Source: Ancylostoma caninum
Taxonomy: Eukaryota; Nematoda; Chromadorea; Rhabditida; Ancylostomatidae
Direction: 5' to 3'
Assembly (NCBI GenBank): GCA_037903475.1
Contig: JBAJFG010000022.1
Span: 248,001-312,000 of the forward strand
DNA: 64,000 nt
Each line of letters opens with the position of its first letter. The stretch's first letter is position 1. Positions 33,349 through 47,300 of the stretch are shown here, in pieces. A program made the position numbers and the translations under genes. The notes below the pieces were generated by a model, which ran no database searches, was not told the origin of the DNA, and saw only the letters and a program-made list of their open reading frames with translations.

Positions 33349-36300
33349 CATTGCATGACCAGACATATGGCGGCACCTTTGATCCGCGCCAAAACACTTT
33401 ATCACGACCACGACGACGCAATTAGGAACGACCCGAAACTTGACGAGATAGAGAGACCGTTGTGAACAAGCAAATGAATGCAGGATCATTAACGGAAGGA
33501 AAACCAAGCGGATGTGAGAACAACAATAACACCATAAATAAAGCAATTGGCAGTCTGCTTTGAACAGGAATTTCATTATTCACACATAAATCATACATAA
33601 AAAGTGTACTGGCGAAACAGGCTTGCTAAAGCATTCCTTGTGGAAACAACGAGAAAAAGAAAGTTCCCGTAAGTAGTGGCCTTCCTCTTCCGCCACCAAC
33701 CATTAGGGTTCCGAACTAAAGTCCCAATGAAGCCTACTCTTCCCAAACAAAAACAAAAGCCTAGTGAGTATACGACACTTTCCTTAGCGCTGTGCTATGA
33801 TAACTCCATTAAGAAATAGTGAACATTACGAATTCTTTATTACCGGATATGAACAGCAAGCACAATGCGCTAAATGCAAAAGATTTTAGTTTCTCAACTT
33901 CCCTTTTCTGAAGAAAAACCGAGCCATATGCAATCGCAAATCAACCCTCCAAATATGTCACCCTCTATGCCCGCTTTATTAGTGTTCCTGTTGAAAGTGT
34001 TCTCATTCAAAAACTTTCCGAAGAATTGTAGAATTTATCCCACCAACGATCACGACATTTTCTGTATTTCCCCCGGAGTGGCATGTTTTACCCCTTCTTC
34101 TTGCCCTGCCTACCCACCCACAATTTTAACAAATTTTCCAAAGATGGTGATTATGATTGCATAGAAGCTTACGTTTTTCTAGACTGAAATCCAAAAAAGA
34201 CCTAAGCTAAAAGGATAATGTAATACATGAAAGAAGGAATCCAAAGAAGAGGGGTGGCTTTTCAGCTAATTAAAGAATTTGGTTCTGAGCGGCAAATTAC
34301 CCAAGAACTTTCACCTATACGCTTTTCCAATAAAGAAAAACGCCCCGGTGAAATTCCAGGTCCAATTTCGGACAAACCCGCATCCCTGCTTCCTCCCAAA
34401 AGCGCTAGGAACAGAACGCAATACGATGTTTCAAAATCTTACATGCTGTGGATCCAGCAGATCCTACAATGCCATCATTAAACTACCTATCAAGTTATCT
34501 GAACCGCCAGTTTTATTATAATAATACAGCAAAAGAAGAAGAAAAAGTTCCGCGTTCATGATCCAATGCCTTCAGAATTGCTACCGAGCCCACGATTTTC
34601 GCGGACGCACAAGCATTTTTCACATAAAACGAACAAGCACGAGTGAAAGTCAGTAAGCTAATACTTCATGAGCTTGTTTAATAATCCTTAATGAAAAAAT
34701 GAAGGGTCAGAAAATCCAAGCGAAATGGCGGGAAAACAGTGGGGAGGGAAGGGTAATTCCGAACACAAACATACTTAGGCAAACGTACGGGAGTATAAAA
34801 AGGGCCGCTGGTTAAATCTTTAGCACTTGGGAGTAAATGCCCACAAAACAAAGAATGTTCGCAATCAGATGTAAGAAAAAGAAGCGCTCCGACCTCACAA
34901 ATACTACAACTAGCACTACATACGAAAAGCAAACAGACTGGGCTCTTTGGACGACTCATGCGATTTGATACGCTTCTTTGTGTGCGCAAACATTCCTCTC
35001 AGCTTCTTTCAACAACTGCAAGGCAATCACAGCACTGCGGATAACGGAAAAAGTAGTTCACATCCGTAAGTCATTTGTGCAGAATAACACTTGTCCCCCA
35101 ACAAAAAGTGATTGAAAAAGAAGAGAAAACGTCCATTGTAACTTCAGACTGAGCCCACCCACCACTGCAAGAACGGATAATGCGACTTTTTCCACATACA
35201 AGATGGTTCTGTGCCAGTTTTATAGAAGTGGGAGGAGCTCTTCGAAAAATCAGAACAATTTTTGGTCCGCAACACGCTAATACACATGCTAGAGGGTGTG
35301 CCCCTCAGGAATAACAACTCGAAGATCGATAATCACATAACACCAAATCTTACATGGAATGTAATACTCCATGTATTGAAAACTTGCGGCACAATTGCAA
35401 TCAAGATCAGCTGAACGATACTGAATACGAAGCGATGAAGTATTGGGGGGACTGCTTCCCTTTTCCCTAACCCACAGTGTTCAATTTGCGTTGCTGTTGT
35501 TTAGGGGAAAAAACGAAGTTGAATACGAAAAAGCGTAAATTTTGAGATGATCACAGATGCAATACATGCGACGGATTGAACAATACAAGTGCAGAACGTT
35601 TTTCACCACCATCAGCTGAATCGGACCACACCTTTTAGGGAAGGTGCCCCGCGGGAATGATCTTACAGAATAGGTAATAGATACTCGAAAAACAACACAG
35701 AACGCAAAGCCTATGTAGGAGAATTTCAACCCCCACCCCATCCTCTTATTACCATGTGAAGAACTGGTTACCCAAGACTTGCCAAAAAATACCCTGCATG
35801 AAGAATTAGCACAGAGCAAAATCTTCGTTTATTCAAGCTCACACTAACATCACATTCCGGTCGTTATGGCAGGGGTACAAGAATAGGTGTGCAGGAAGAG
35901 AGTGTGAAGGGGTATTTTCACCGCCTGAGAGCGAGGATCGTATGTGAGCCTAACTTCTACATTGCACCGATTAACCCTGACGTAGACTTCACACTCAAGC
36001 CATCAGTCATAGCCACGCTCAGTTCATCATAGTCACAATAATGAGGAAATACTCAAGATAAAAGTAGTAAACATCATCACAACCATAGTGAACATCATCG
36101 CAGCCATTACTCGTAAAATGTGGCATGCTGAACACCCCCAGTAATTCCATTCGAGGGAAAAAAGTGAACAATCTAGCCCCATTCTGCTTGGAAATCCAAT
36201 TTTCCACTCTTTTTCTATATGCAGCAAGGTATATTTTAATTACTGAGGAACCCTGCAATCCCCTTCAAATTGGTTTCTGGTCCTCGAATTTCCTCGAAAA

Positions 36301-38677
36301 GGAATTCGAAGGAAAATTATTTGAAACCTCAGGTTACAAACGGGATGTTCATACAGGGTGTGTGAGACGTATTGACTGCCTTTTGGGACACAAGATTTAT
36401 ACAAATAATTCAAATTAGATAGAAGATAAGCGCAACTACTCTGTTGCTTAATATACCAAGAACAATTTAAAACTAAGAAGCACATCCATTCAGTCTGCTT
36501 TATCTGTGTTTTCGCCAGTCGTCATCAGACAAGTCGAGAGGATTCAGCGCGACGGAAGTAATCATATTTGACTTGATGTTTTTACTAGGAAGTATTTGTG
36601 AAATCAGAACAGTGAGAATAAATAGCATATGTCTAGCCCTTCCCAAGTCCGCGGTGAAAAGTAGCAGCTCCTCCTGTCTGTGTTATGATTTAACTTTGTT
36701 TCCGTATTCGTTGACGTCGCAGAGAAGCTTCTCATCATTTTCTTCGTTTTTAGCATCTAGAACACTACATAGCCCCAACACGATTCTCAGCGGAAGCACA
36801 TTTTCGCTAGGATCAATTATTGTTTAGTACTGGAAAGTTCCTTCTCAAATAAGATTTTTCTCCACCTTACAAGGCAAAGAAAGCGAAGAGGTGTTGCAAT
36901 GAAAACCCTTCGTGACTCCTTTAGTTCCAAGTTAGTGATCACCTAACTAATTCAATTCCAAACAATTGGATTGTACTCCATGGGCACTTCGAATAAGCAA
37001 GCATGTGCTACATTCCACCACTGCATGGGCCTGCGTGTGGATTGTCCAGAAGAAACGAAGGATGAAATCGACGACGGTCCCTGCATCACTGTGCATCACT
37101 TAAGTCTTCCCTCGTGTTTCCCGGGGGGCTACTCTCAAGAATGGAGACAAAGTTGGACGGACATACTCTCACATTGTTCGCTAAATTGTTTTCTGTATGC
37201 TATGAAGAAACCTGTCACATTTACGCCAAGTGCTGAGGTTTTCACTAGCAATTTCAGGCGATCAATATTTTTCACGCACCCTGTACATTTTTCTGTTCAA
37301 ATATAATGTAGGCAAGGCGTCATGCTAAAATTAACCGCATATCCACGGGTTCCTTACTTGAAAAAAAGATTGGAATAATCACGAAACTATAAAGGGTATG
37401 AAGTTGCAGCACCATCAAGCTTAAAAAGAACAAGTGATTATTTCCACATACATGCTCACTCGCCCATTCACATAACATGGACCAACGTGAAAAGAAAGTG
37501 GCCAACAGAAGAAAATCAAGGAAAGAAATCGGGAAATGATCCGCCTCTGAAGAAAAATTCATCGAATTTTCACTGGTGGACAACTCGGACGAGCGAATTT
37601 TGGAGAGGAAATCAGCAGCGAAAATGAAAGAATTCAAAACATTTGGGACTATTTTACTAAGTAGTGTTCAACATTCAACAAGCTTCACTCCTCTATATTA
37701 ACCTACTACAAATGCCCAGTATATACAGAACATAAAAACGCAGTACCCGTGGTCTCCGAACTACGTACTGAACCCTAATATCGCGCACAACAATAAAAAT
37801 GTCACTACCCATAAAAGCTATCGCGCAAACCGACGTACGTCGTAAGCATTAGTGTTCGTCGATTAGCACAACGGCCATAGAATACGTGCTCCATTTAGCA
37901 TCCGAACTGCGCACATGCTCCGATTACAACCGGCTGTCTTAGTTCGACCACGACCACCCGGCTCAGCCGAACGTGCACACTTGAAGAAGCACTGAGTCGT
38001 AAAACAATCGCAGCGAAAGGAGGCAAAACGTAGCCTATCGGGAGGGTTAGAAGGATTGCTGTCGAAAGAAACAATGAGTTCACCAATATATAAAAATACT
38101 TCTTGAAGAGACAGGCGGAAAGAAAGTTACTCCAGACATTAGCACGTCGGGAGCCTTTGCTTCCAGAATTTCCCAAAAGTACGCTGAACGTACGGCTATA
38201 AGTGTCGTGAAGTGTGCTAGCAGCAAGCTTCACACCAGTAAATTTGGTTATTTGTAAATGGGTTTGATTTCTGCGAATAACAAACTGCAGAGAATTAGAT
38301 AATATTGGTTCCAGCAAACAACAGCCCATTTTGAAAGTGTAGAAAATGAGGGGGAGGGGGAATTGAGAACTAGAAGTTGGAAGGATTTCTAGATTTTGAC
38401 AAACTAGATATTGACAAATTTCAAAAGAAATCGGAAGAAACGGGAAGTCGAGACAAAAAGGACAAAAGCGAATCCCTCACACCATGAAATCAGAGAACGA
38501 AAAAAAAAGATGGGGAATTCACACATTCGTGATCCGAGACAGCACAAACAAAAGCAGACAGAGTTACCCATCTCCCGTCACATAAAAGAAGCAAGACAGA
38601 AACAAAAAAAACCTGACGCAATTGGAATCCCAGCCGTCCTCTGCGATAAGTCACCTTAAGTGCAAGCAAAGATACCA
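33349..38677. other. gene-poor stretch upstream of srGAP
   Basis: 5' flank of srGAP; its promoter is presumably here, but I can name no element. Only short open frames occur; the one at 36971-37306 (+) contains CATFHHCMGLRVDCPEETKD but has no convincing splice sites. Confidence 0.4.
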
Positions 38678-39539
38678 TTAGGTTGTTACATAAGTTTCCG
38701 CTGTTTTTGCATAGGGATTTTCGAACGCTTGTAATAAATCATTCTCGATTATATTTTGCTTATGTCCATACATCGTTTTGAAGCGCTTGATCTCGCGTAC
38801 ATTACGGAGGTATCATATTTGTCCTGCTTTGAAAATGTAATGCTCTTCGCAGTGAACCCTTCAAGAATGCAAATTCACTAACAGCACTAGCCCGGATAAT
38901 AATTGGACCATAATGTTGCATGAGGCTAACCAAATTTAGGTGGAGTAATACCGAGGCCGTTCCTATTCTCCCTATTGCTTTCATTTTCCTTTTCATTCTT
39001 GAGCGATCTCACACACAGGCACCAAACTTGGTAGCCGAAAATTTTGATTATGCCGTTTTTCTCTCTGGAATTGAAGCGAATTGAAGTGAGATTTCTCCTC
39101 TGTGACTGGAAACATCGACTATTTTAGAACGCTAATCGGTAGTATTTTAAATCACACCATTTTGCCGCACTGTGGAGGGTGCTTTAATTTTGTTGGTCGA
39201 ACTCACTGGAGAGGTCAAGAGATCGCAGAGGAAATTTTAATAGCGCATTATGTAGCACAAATCTGGCTTTAACAAAGCGCCGATTGTCAAATCAGAAGAA
39301 CGGCTGCTGAGCGAGAACCAACTTGCCAAAGTCAGTGACCTCCTGCACATTTCGACTCAATTCTTTGCCCGTAATCCACGGATTTCTGGAACCAGTGGAG
39401 CCGAGCTCTTGCTGTAAGATGGCAAATGTCTAGGGACTTTTGTTGTGCACACCTCGGTTGTAAGCTGTCGTCATTTGCTTTTTTATAAAACTTTTTTGTC
39501 AAATATTTCAAAACAGGACAGAATTATGCAACAACCTAA
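38678..39539 (-). mobile_element. mariner remnant, internally deleted
   Basis: The left end TTAGGTTGTTACATAAGT and the reverse complement of the right end TTAGGTTGTTGCATAATT form a mariner terminal repeat pair; TA follows the right end. At 862 bp it is shorter than a full mariner. Near the right end the minus strand reads ARARLHWFQKS, reminiscent of the transposase helix-turn-helix (RWFQKF). A different subfamily from the copy at 18.0 kb. Confidence 0.7.
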
Positions 39540-42500
39540 TACTTTCTGTACATAAGGAAGGGAAGTGAATATAATTCGAATAGAGTATCGATACCTGGAG
39601 TCCGGTCGAGCGACATGATAGGGTCCAAAAGAGACGTCATTTAAGAACGAAAACACTTGTGATTCACTGCTCGTAATCGCATTGACAATTACAACGTTAA
39701 CCTTATAGAACAGCATATAACAGAAGTAATACAGAAACGTTCAGAACGAGTTCTTCCCGAGTAGCAGAAGCACCAAAATATGCATGTAGAATGCAAAAAC
39801 ACCGTTCGAGTGATGAAAACTCGCATCCAGAGGATGAATATGGCAGCACTTCTGCAACCCTTTGGCCGCGACTCTTTGCACTGCAACACAGACGCCGGCA
39901 ATGTGCATAGCAATATGAGCAGGAGTATATTCATTTAAAAAAAGCTTAACAACTGACGAATTGCCCTTGTACAGAATACTGGCAATTAGAAAAATCAACA
40001 TTAAGATTCTCAAAAGATCCCGCCATATGTTCGTAACTAGCGCGACGAATTCAACGGAAAAAAAGGTTAAAATTTTGACTGGACATTGCCTTTATGTCGA
40101 TAAGACGTGAACAGCGCCCACATAATCTCACAACACTCGGAACTAACACCAGTCTTAAGTGAAGGCAAATATGTATGACTGTGAAGTGGCAGCGCACGTG
40201 GGTGGTAAATATACGAATACGGTAGGAGAAAGCGTATTGAAGGCGATGGAGGCAAAAACAAAAATCACATTGTGAAATATGAACGACCACGACCAGGAGG
40301 AAACCCGTGCACCGCCGACAGCCACAAATAACCATCGGCATGGTGAAAAAGGCGCACGGAACAACGCAATAAAGACGCGCACACATGCGCACATAGTGGA
40401 TGTGTACGGCAGATGGTACGGAACACAAAAGCAAAACACTACAGGCGAACAAAACGCCAGCGAAAGTACTCTTAGGCGTGGTTGCTTTCGGCCCCACGGG
40501 TGGCAGCTGACCGCAGAGCATCTTATCAGTGCGTCATCTAGAAGTGAAAACGGAAGAAAATAGTGTCCAGGAAAAACACCGCACGCTAATGCAAAACAAA
40601 CGGCTTTCCGCGATAGGGCGCCGAATCCCCACAGTGTACACCGATGATGGAGCTACACGTGAAGAAATAGCGGGAACGCAAGACCAGGACTGAGGAAAAC
40701 TTCAAAGACCCATAAAAGGCCTCTGACGGGACATGGATGCAAGTCTAGTCACATTGCAACTGACCACTTTAACAGGGGTAAACTGTGCACTATTCTTATT
40801 GAAGTGAATAAAAGGGAAAACTTCGTTTCTCGCAGGGACATAACTCCAAGTTAAAAGGGTGCGAAATTCAAAGTGATGCAGATAAATGGATTTCTGGCTT
40901 GTAACGAAAAATAAAAAAATCATCCTTGGCAGCTACAGTCCACAAGATAGATGTATAAAAAGAACCTTTGAACAAGATGTTTCTTAAGACAAACGATAGA
41001 CATGACATGTCTGTCAATACAATAGCAAAGAAGCATTCCAAAAGAAGCATTACAAAATGCGAAAAAAAAAAACCCTTGTCAACCGCAAAAAAAGAAGACA
41101 TTTATGGAGAGGAAAAAATATTATTTTCTGGTTGTTTTTGTACTGTTTAAGTTTTGCAGTTTCTCTTTCGAGCTAATGCAACCAGAGAAAGTCTTGGAAG
41201 TTTCCGGCTTATTTTGAATTCTTCGAAAACTTTTGAGTACCCATCAAACTGCCGTAGCAGATGCAATTTCTACCACTGAATGTTTCAAACTAAGCCATCC
41301 ATTATTGGAAAATGACGTTGAAACAAATACGCTCAATCCGTACTTCTCATTACTTTACGTGATTCAAAATAACTCTCAGATATCCTTGGTGATTTAAAAA
41401 AAAAACGCTAAAATTGCAAGACAGACATCTGAACTTGGCTTTAGAGGCGACTGCTCAACTACGTCCTAGAAAAAAGAAATTTTAACAGAAACCCATGAAA
41501 TTGAATTGAAAAGAGCTAGGATCACATCGACAAAGAAAAACCAGAACAATTCTCAAATCTTTGACTAAGAAAAAGAAGAATCAGCCACAAAAATGAGAAT
41601 AATTCACTGAAGAATGGTGCAAAGAACGATTTTAAGAAGTGAAACATAGCGAAGAAACGACTTATAACATTGGAAGAGCTCAGTTCACCTTGAATTACAT
41701 AGCGTGCTGGAATTGAATTAAATAGCGTGCTGGAATTGAAAGCGTCGCAGAGAATTCCGAGTATAAGTTGATATATGAACACCACTGAAGAGTCAAACGT
41801 GACATCCTCCTCCAGCACTGCACTAGCAAGGTCAGCGAACGGGCATCACAGAGAGACTCTGAGTCAGGAACAATTTTCTTCAGCGCGAATCTTTTCTTCA
41901 AAAAGTACCTTAGTTCGAGGCTATGTCGCACAAACTAGCGATTGACACTCACTCACACCACGTCTTCCTAGCATACCATCACACAAACGCCGATCGTAAA
42001 CCTTCGGACAAAGCTATGGTCTTGGCAGGTTGGTTGAAAGCGCACCTTGCGCTTTCAACAATCCATCCAGTGGTCCAGGTGGTGGTGGACATCATTACGA
42101 CCTATACACATCCAGGATAATCGATCCGCGTGCGTATTCGGCGTACAGTAACAAGAGACGCAAACGATTGCAGGCTAACACTGACTGCGCGACGAACATC
42201 TGCGCTTCGGCAAACGACGAGCAAGCAATTTGGCTCCACTATTTTCTACGTCCTCACAAAATCAGCCGCTTAAAAATGGGTTATTACTTCGTACGTTACA
42301 TCATAGCTTTCTTAGTCACCCCTTGTCTATTCAAACTGACAGGACAGACCAGTTGTTGTTCTATGTGGAAGAATTATTCACAGCTGCATCAGAACAATAA
42401 AATGAGCAGCTAACAAATATAAGAATGGCAATTCAGATGAGTCGAAAACGAAAAGTGAAGGTCAAGTGACTGCAGCGGAAAATGGTGGCAGCACTGCTTA

Positions 42501-43724
42501 GCAGGTGGCTGAATAAAAAATGCCAAACATGCTGAGTCGACGAGGCACGAAGCAGACGACTAGAGAACAAACCCAGGACTCAGATGAAATCTCAAGATAA
42601 AAACGAGTGCGAAAAAGTCATTCAGAGCGAAAGGTGACCTTTTACAAGGTCGGGTGAGCAGCCAATAACTGCTTTGCAGCTTTTTTCAACAATGAAAAAG
42701 GCAGTTGCCAATCAAGTTGAAGAGGGAGAATTCCCTATGGATGGAGGGCTTTTCATGATGTCGGAAAAGTCATTTCAGACCAGTAATTCCTTCTGGGAGA
42801 AAAGAGAATTTCTACTCCCACACTTTGTTAAGAAATCAAGAGAGGTAGTGAAATCAAAAAGGGGAAAAACAACGAAGAAAATCTCCCGGACGAAGTGATG
42901 TCATGACGCATACGAGTACCTCTTTTTAGCCTTTTGTTCAAATTAATATGATCACTGTGATGAAAAACAGCAAACAGTAAATTTTCAAGAAGAAAATCCC
43001 CAGAATTAGTAGTAGTACAGTCGACACCAATACGGGATGCGTCATAAATCTCTCGCTGAGAGTACGCTTCGAGATTATAGCTTTTCAGCAAAAAGCTTCG
43101 CAAATGATAGACTGCGGCAATTTCCTCGGCTTGCGTCGAAGCATAATATACCCCTCGCACGGTTGTAAAACCTCAGATGATCAATGGTTTTGGTGCCCAA
43201 GCACACCTTAAAATAGCACATTTAGAAACTAACTAAAAACTCCCGAGATGAACCAATGCAAACAGGTTTCGCGTCTATTACCATGGCTGAAATTCCTAGC
43301 AGAACGAGTTCCTGCAAAATAATCCAAGGTTCACAACTATGGACTTGCACAACGCAGAGGAGGGTGGGTAAGAAACAGTATGAAAGTCTAGAATCATATC
43401 ATCATCTAGTATACAATTTCTGGAGTCGTTGAAAAATTATCATACTTCTCTGTTTGTTTTTGTGTAAATGTTCACTATGCGAAACCAGGGAAAAAATCTC
43501 TGAAATCTTTTTCTTCTCTTCAATGTAGCGGTAGTTTACCACCGACGAGATTAGGCACCCTATTTAGTGAAAAAGATCAGGGTAATTTCCAGATGCTGAT
43601 ATAAGAAACAATACTCAAGAGTTGTACTTTTCATGAGAAGAGATTTCATCGACTGAATTATGATTACAACACTGCACAAATGCAGTTTCCATCCAGCTTT
43701 TTTGAATGACCACAAACCTTGAAG
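39540..43724. other. gene-poor stretch with small ORFs
   Basis: No recognised gene. A GC-richer patch at 41.92-42.41 kb has two overlapping plus-strand ORFs (65 and 127 codons). A minus-strand ORF at 42828-43160 reads GVYYASTQAEEIAAVYHLRS. Both lack family matches that I know. A 23-bp unit is tandemly duplicated at 41691-41736. Confidence 0.35.
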
Positions 43725-44362
43725 GCAGCGTCCCACCTCGAGTTTGTTGTTGAGATCTCAACGTGAAAAGAATCTCCAGGAGCTGGGAGCTGGTGATCAC
43801 ATCGGTATACGTGATTCCATTGCTGAAAAACCCCATTTCCGAGCCCCAATTTTTAAGGAGCCTTTGGGCGGACCTAAGAAACTTTCCGAGTAATTCCCTC
43901 CAGGAAGAGCACCTCATGAGGAAATTCATATTCCTCGTGAGAGTCCTCATCAACTCCCTAACAGAGTAGAAGCTGTCTTTCATGTGTGACTAAAAAAGGA
44001 GCTCACGGTCCGGAAGGAAAGGAAACCCTGGAATTCCACCTTGGCTCCGGAGCAAGTGCGGGATTGCAGGGTTTCGAGCCAACATACTCCTTTGCTCGCG
44101 GCAAATGGAGCGCAGTTTCTATTCCGTTAGAAGTTGATGAGGAACTCTCACGAGGACCACGGATTTACTCAGGAGAAGCAATTCCTGGAGTAAATTATTC
44201 GGAAAGTTTCTTAGCTCCGCCCAAGGACTCCTTCAAAGTTGGGGCTCTGAAATGGGATTTTCAGCAGTCTTGCATGGAATCACGTAAACCGTTGTGATCA
44301 CCAGCTCCTGGAGATTCTTTTCACGTTGAGTTTTCAAAAACAACCTTGAGGTGGGAGGCTGA
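43725..44362. repeat. foldback element, about 250-bp inverted arms
   Basis: 43725-43976 and 44115-44362 are inverted copies, for example CTCAACGTGAAAAGAATCTC at 43758 and its complement at 44313. The arms are about 85-90% alike by eye, with a loop of about 140 bp. ORFs on either strand here are by-products of the inverted arms. Type unknown; no clear target duplication found. Confidence 0.8.
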
Positions 44363-47300
44363 ATTAAGAAGCAAATAACGGAACAAAACACCCTAGAGAA
44401 TGCAATTGGCTGGAAATTCTGGGGTTAAACCTCATTGGTTGAATTCACCCAGTTGTGGCAACCATAGAACATTGCAAAGAATCCCAAATATCGACAGAAG
44501 ATAAATCGCTGTTCCTATCAAAACCAATAACACGGCCGCTAAAGAATTTAATACGAAAAGCAAACAAACACCCACCCCACACAGCTGCTTAATTAAGCAA
44601 CAATGCGTGCGTATTGACAGCTCTCGCTCTGCTGATTACACAGCAACATTTACATCAAAAGCTGCCGACATCCGGTGTTACCTAATGCCGTTCGTTCAGC
44701 TTTGTTTAGAGGGGAAGTGGTCATGTATGGGCACACGCATGGCGTGCTCACGTCCACTGCGCGCATGGTCACAACAAAACAAACATGCGTGCGCGCAAGC
44801 CAACCGCGCGAATTGGATATGACGCGCCATATGTGAAGGGTGTGTGGAATCTGAAGAGCAAACGACACCGTACACATAAACAACGCGCGGGTTCCTCCGG
44901 AGAATCTTCGCACGGCACGTATCTGGTCGCGACAGGGGCTGCAGCGGGTCAGTTTTTGTAAGGATTGCGCATAAATCAAGAGCGGTTATCAAGGATGAAA
45001 TTAATCATTAACAGATATTTGGGAATGGTGTTAATGCCAAAAGATAGTGAAGACATACCACGAAAAAGTCTTCAAAGAACCATACAAAATAGCTAAAGGA
45101 CTAAAAGGACATTTCTTTGACACATACCGAAGTACTCCAACACTAAACTTGCAAGAAGGCTTTAAAAAGCCAAGAACTTGGGACGGGTGCAACCGACTTC
45201 TCAATCAAAATCAGCTTTTTGTACGCACTATACCTGCGTACTCTACGAAATTTGCATGACCAAAACTAATGTACAGTGATATGGAACCATGCGCGATTCT
45301 CTACAAATCAACTTTGCGAGGCGAGCGTTTTACTAACAATATCATCGAGATTCTGAATTTCAACTGTTAGGCGGCCGATTAAGATGTGTCGCACAAGTTT
45401 TCTAGAACAAACGAACTACAAAACACTGTACCAAAGATGATGAAATTAAAGTTTTTGCGGTTATAATGTGATCTGACTATTTTCTATACACTAATACATG
45501 GTTTTCATGAGGTTCTGTGGAAGTACAAAATCAAGGAAATCATTAGATATCCTTAGGGGCACTACCCTGCAAAAGAAAAACCCAAACAATCACAATGTAA
45601 TCAAACAAAGGCTGCCAACCGTTAGATGTAGCCTAACACGGGAGGAGCAAAAAAGTTTGTGCACTGAGGAAATCGAACGCTTCCAGCAGGGCGAGACCAA
45701 AGATGACAGCTGTTTTCATCCCCAAGAATTAAACCAAAGATAAATTGCAAATAATCTATGATCGGCATGAATGTGGCAAAATTGTCCCCATTCCTGTGTA
45801 TCGTACCTACAATTAATTCTTGCTGATTTGGTCGAAATTCAGTGAGAGAGCACTAGCACTACTCTAGCGCATAGCAGTTCTGGTCGTTAGAAAGATGTCA
45901 AGCTACAATCCGTCATCTTAATGCAAAAATGACTGTAACGCACTACTATTTTAATGTTCAGCTCTAATGGTTTGATACCTATAAGGAAAGTTTACTAATT
46001 TGGTCTGCTTTCTTCGAAACGAGACCTGGATGGATTGAAAGTTCAAATTCATGTTACACGTTTGTACTGAAGTTTAGCGCGTCAGAAAAATACGCTAATG
46101 AAGTTTAGCACTTGGATAGCGAACTACAAACTGGTAGGCAAGGGTTCAAGGATTAGGAGCGGTATCCGAACCTTGAACAACTCTGCTACATTATTCGTTC
46201 TCCTATTAAGCATTGATAGTGAGGTAGAACATCATCGACGTCGTGTTCCGAGCTTCTGAAGACCAATTAGCACATTGCAAGTATGACATGTAACACTACT
46301 CTGGACAGTCCTCCTAATCGTATTCGTCTTAATAATAAAAAAAAAACTGTTCAATTTCTTGCATCTCCCACATTACTTATGACCTAACCCGGCGTATACA
46401 GCCGAAATTCATACTTAATTGTAACCTATGTTTTTCCCAACTCATGCGCCTGTCTCAGCTCCACGTGCATTTTCTTCTACTTTTACTGCCTAGACCTCTC
46501 TTGCTTTTGTAAATCTAGGTCACACCAATGACCAAGCTACATGTCACACGCTGACCTCAATATCTTCGGTGAAACAATACATAACGGTCTACTAATCGAA
46601 AACATCGCGACTGAGAATCCTGGCCCCGACTACATAAAAAGGCTGTACAGTCTGGGAGCTCGACCGGGCGTCCAGAAGAACCATTACGAGAGCCTGATTT
46701 AGTGACTTGCGTCCGTAGTCGTTCACTTTTCCACGCAGAAAGCTCACCAGGCGGCAATGTGACACGTAGCGCACTCAAGTGGACGTGTCTGTCAACACTG
46801 CCGACACAAAGTCTATAGAATTGAATCCATATGTCATCAAATGCTGACGTTTGAATCATCAAACAATAGTAGTGCGTAGAGAACATGAATAATATTGGAA
46901 ACGAAGTATAGAAGACCCACAGAACCAGCAGCTGTGATCCACAGGTGTAACGTTTTGCTGGGACTCTGTTGCGAATGGGAAATTTTGCGGCTGGCACGAA
47001 CCGGCGTCCGCCAGAAAACGGCGTTTACTTACAGAGCGCCACATGCAGCCGCTCAGCCTCCTCTAAACGGTCGCGCAAAACGGAAATTTTACGATCGCTG
47101 CAAAAAAAAGCTTGTGTCTAGTATTTCAAATCTGATACAAATATTAGCAATCTTCACGTTTCAAATGACAAAATGAAAAAAAATCAAATCAATGAAGTCT
47201 CCCACGTAATCTCGGGAGCAGAACAAAGATGAAAAGATCCCAAGACTTAATAGCATTTTCCTTCGCGACACCTAACTGAATTAGTTTTTGCTTCCTCGCA

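Noticed and set aside
37895..38329. 144-codon minus-strand ORF
   Set aside because: No family resemblance, no splice or start context, composition like its flanks.
40051..40521. 156-codon minus-strand ORF
   Set aside because: Rich in Cys/His/Val in a CA/TG-rich tract, with opposite-strand ORFs of similar length; probably chance.
43615..44297. ORFs on both strands at the foldback
   Set aside because: They are mirror readings of the same inverted arms.
46557..46997. 146-codon minus-strand ORF with a hydrophobic stretch as a gene
   Set aside because: No recognised family, the overlapping frames are also fairly open, and possible splice sites inside it conflict. Left unassigned.
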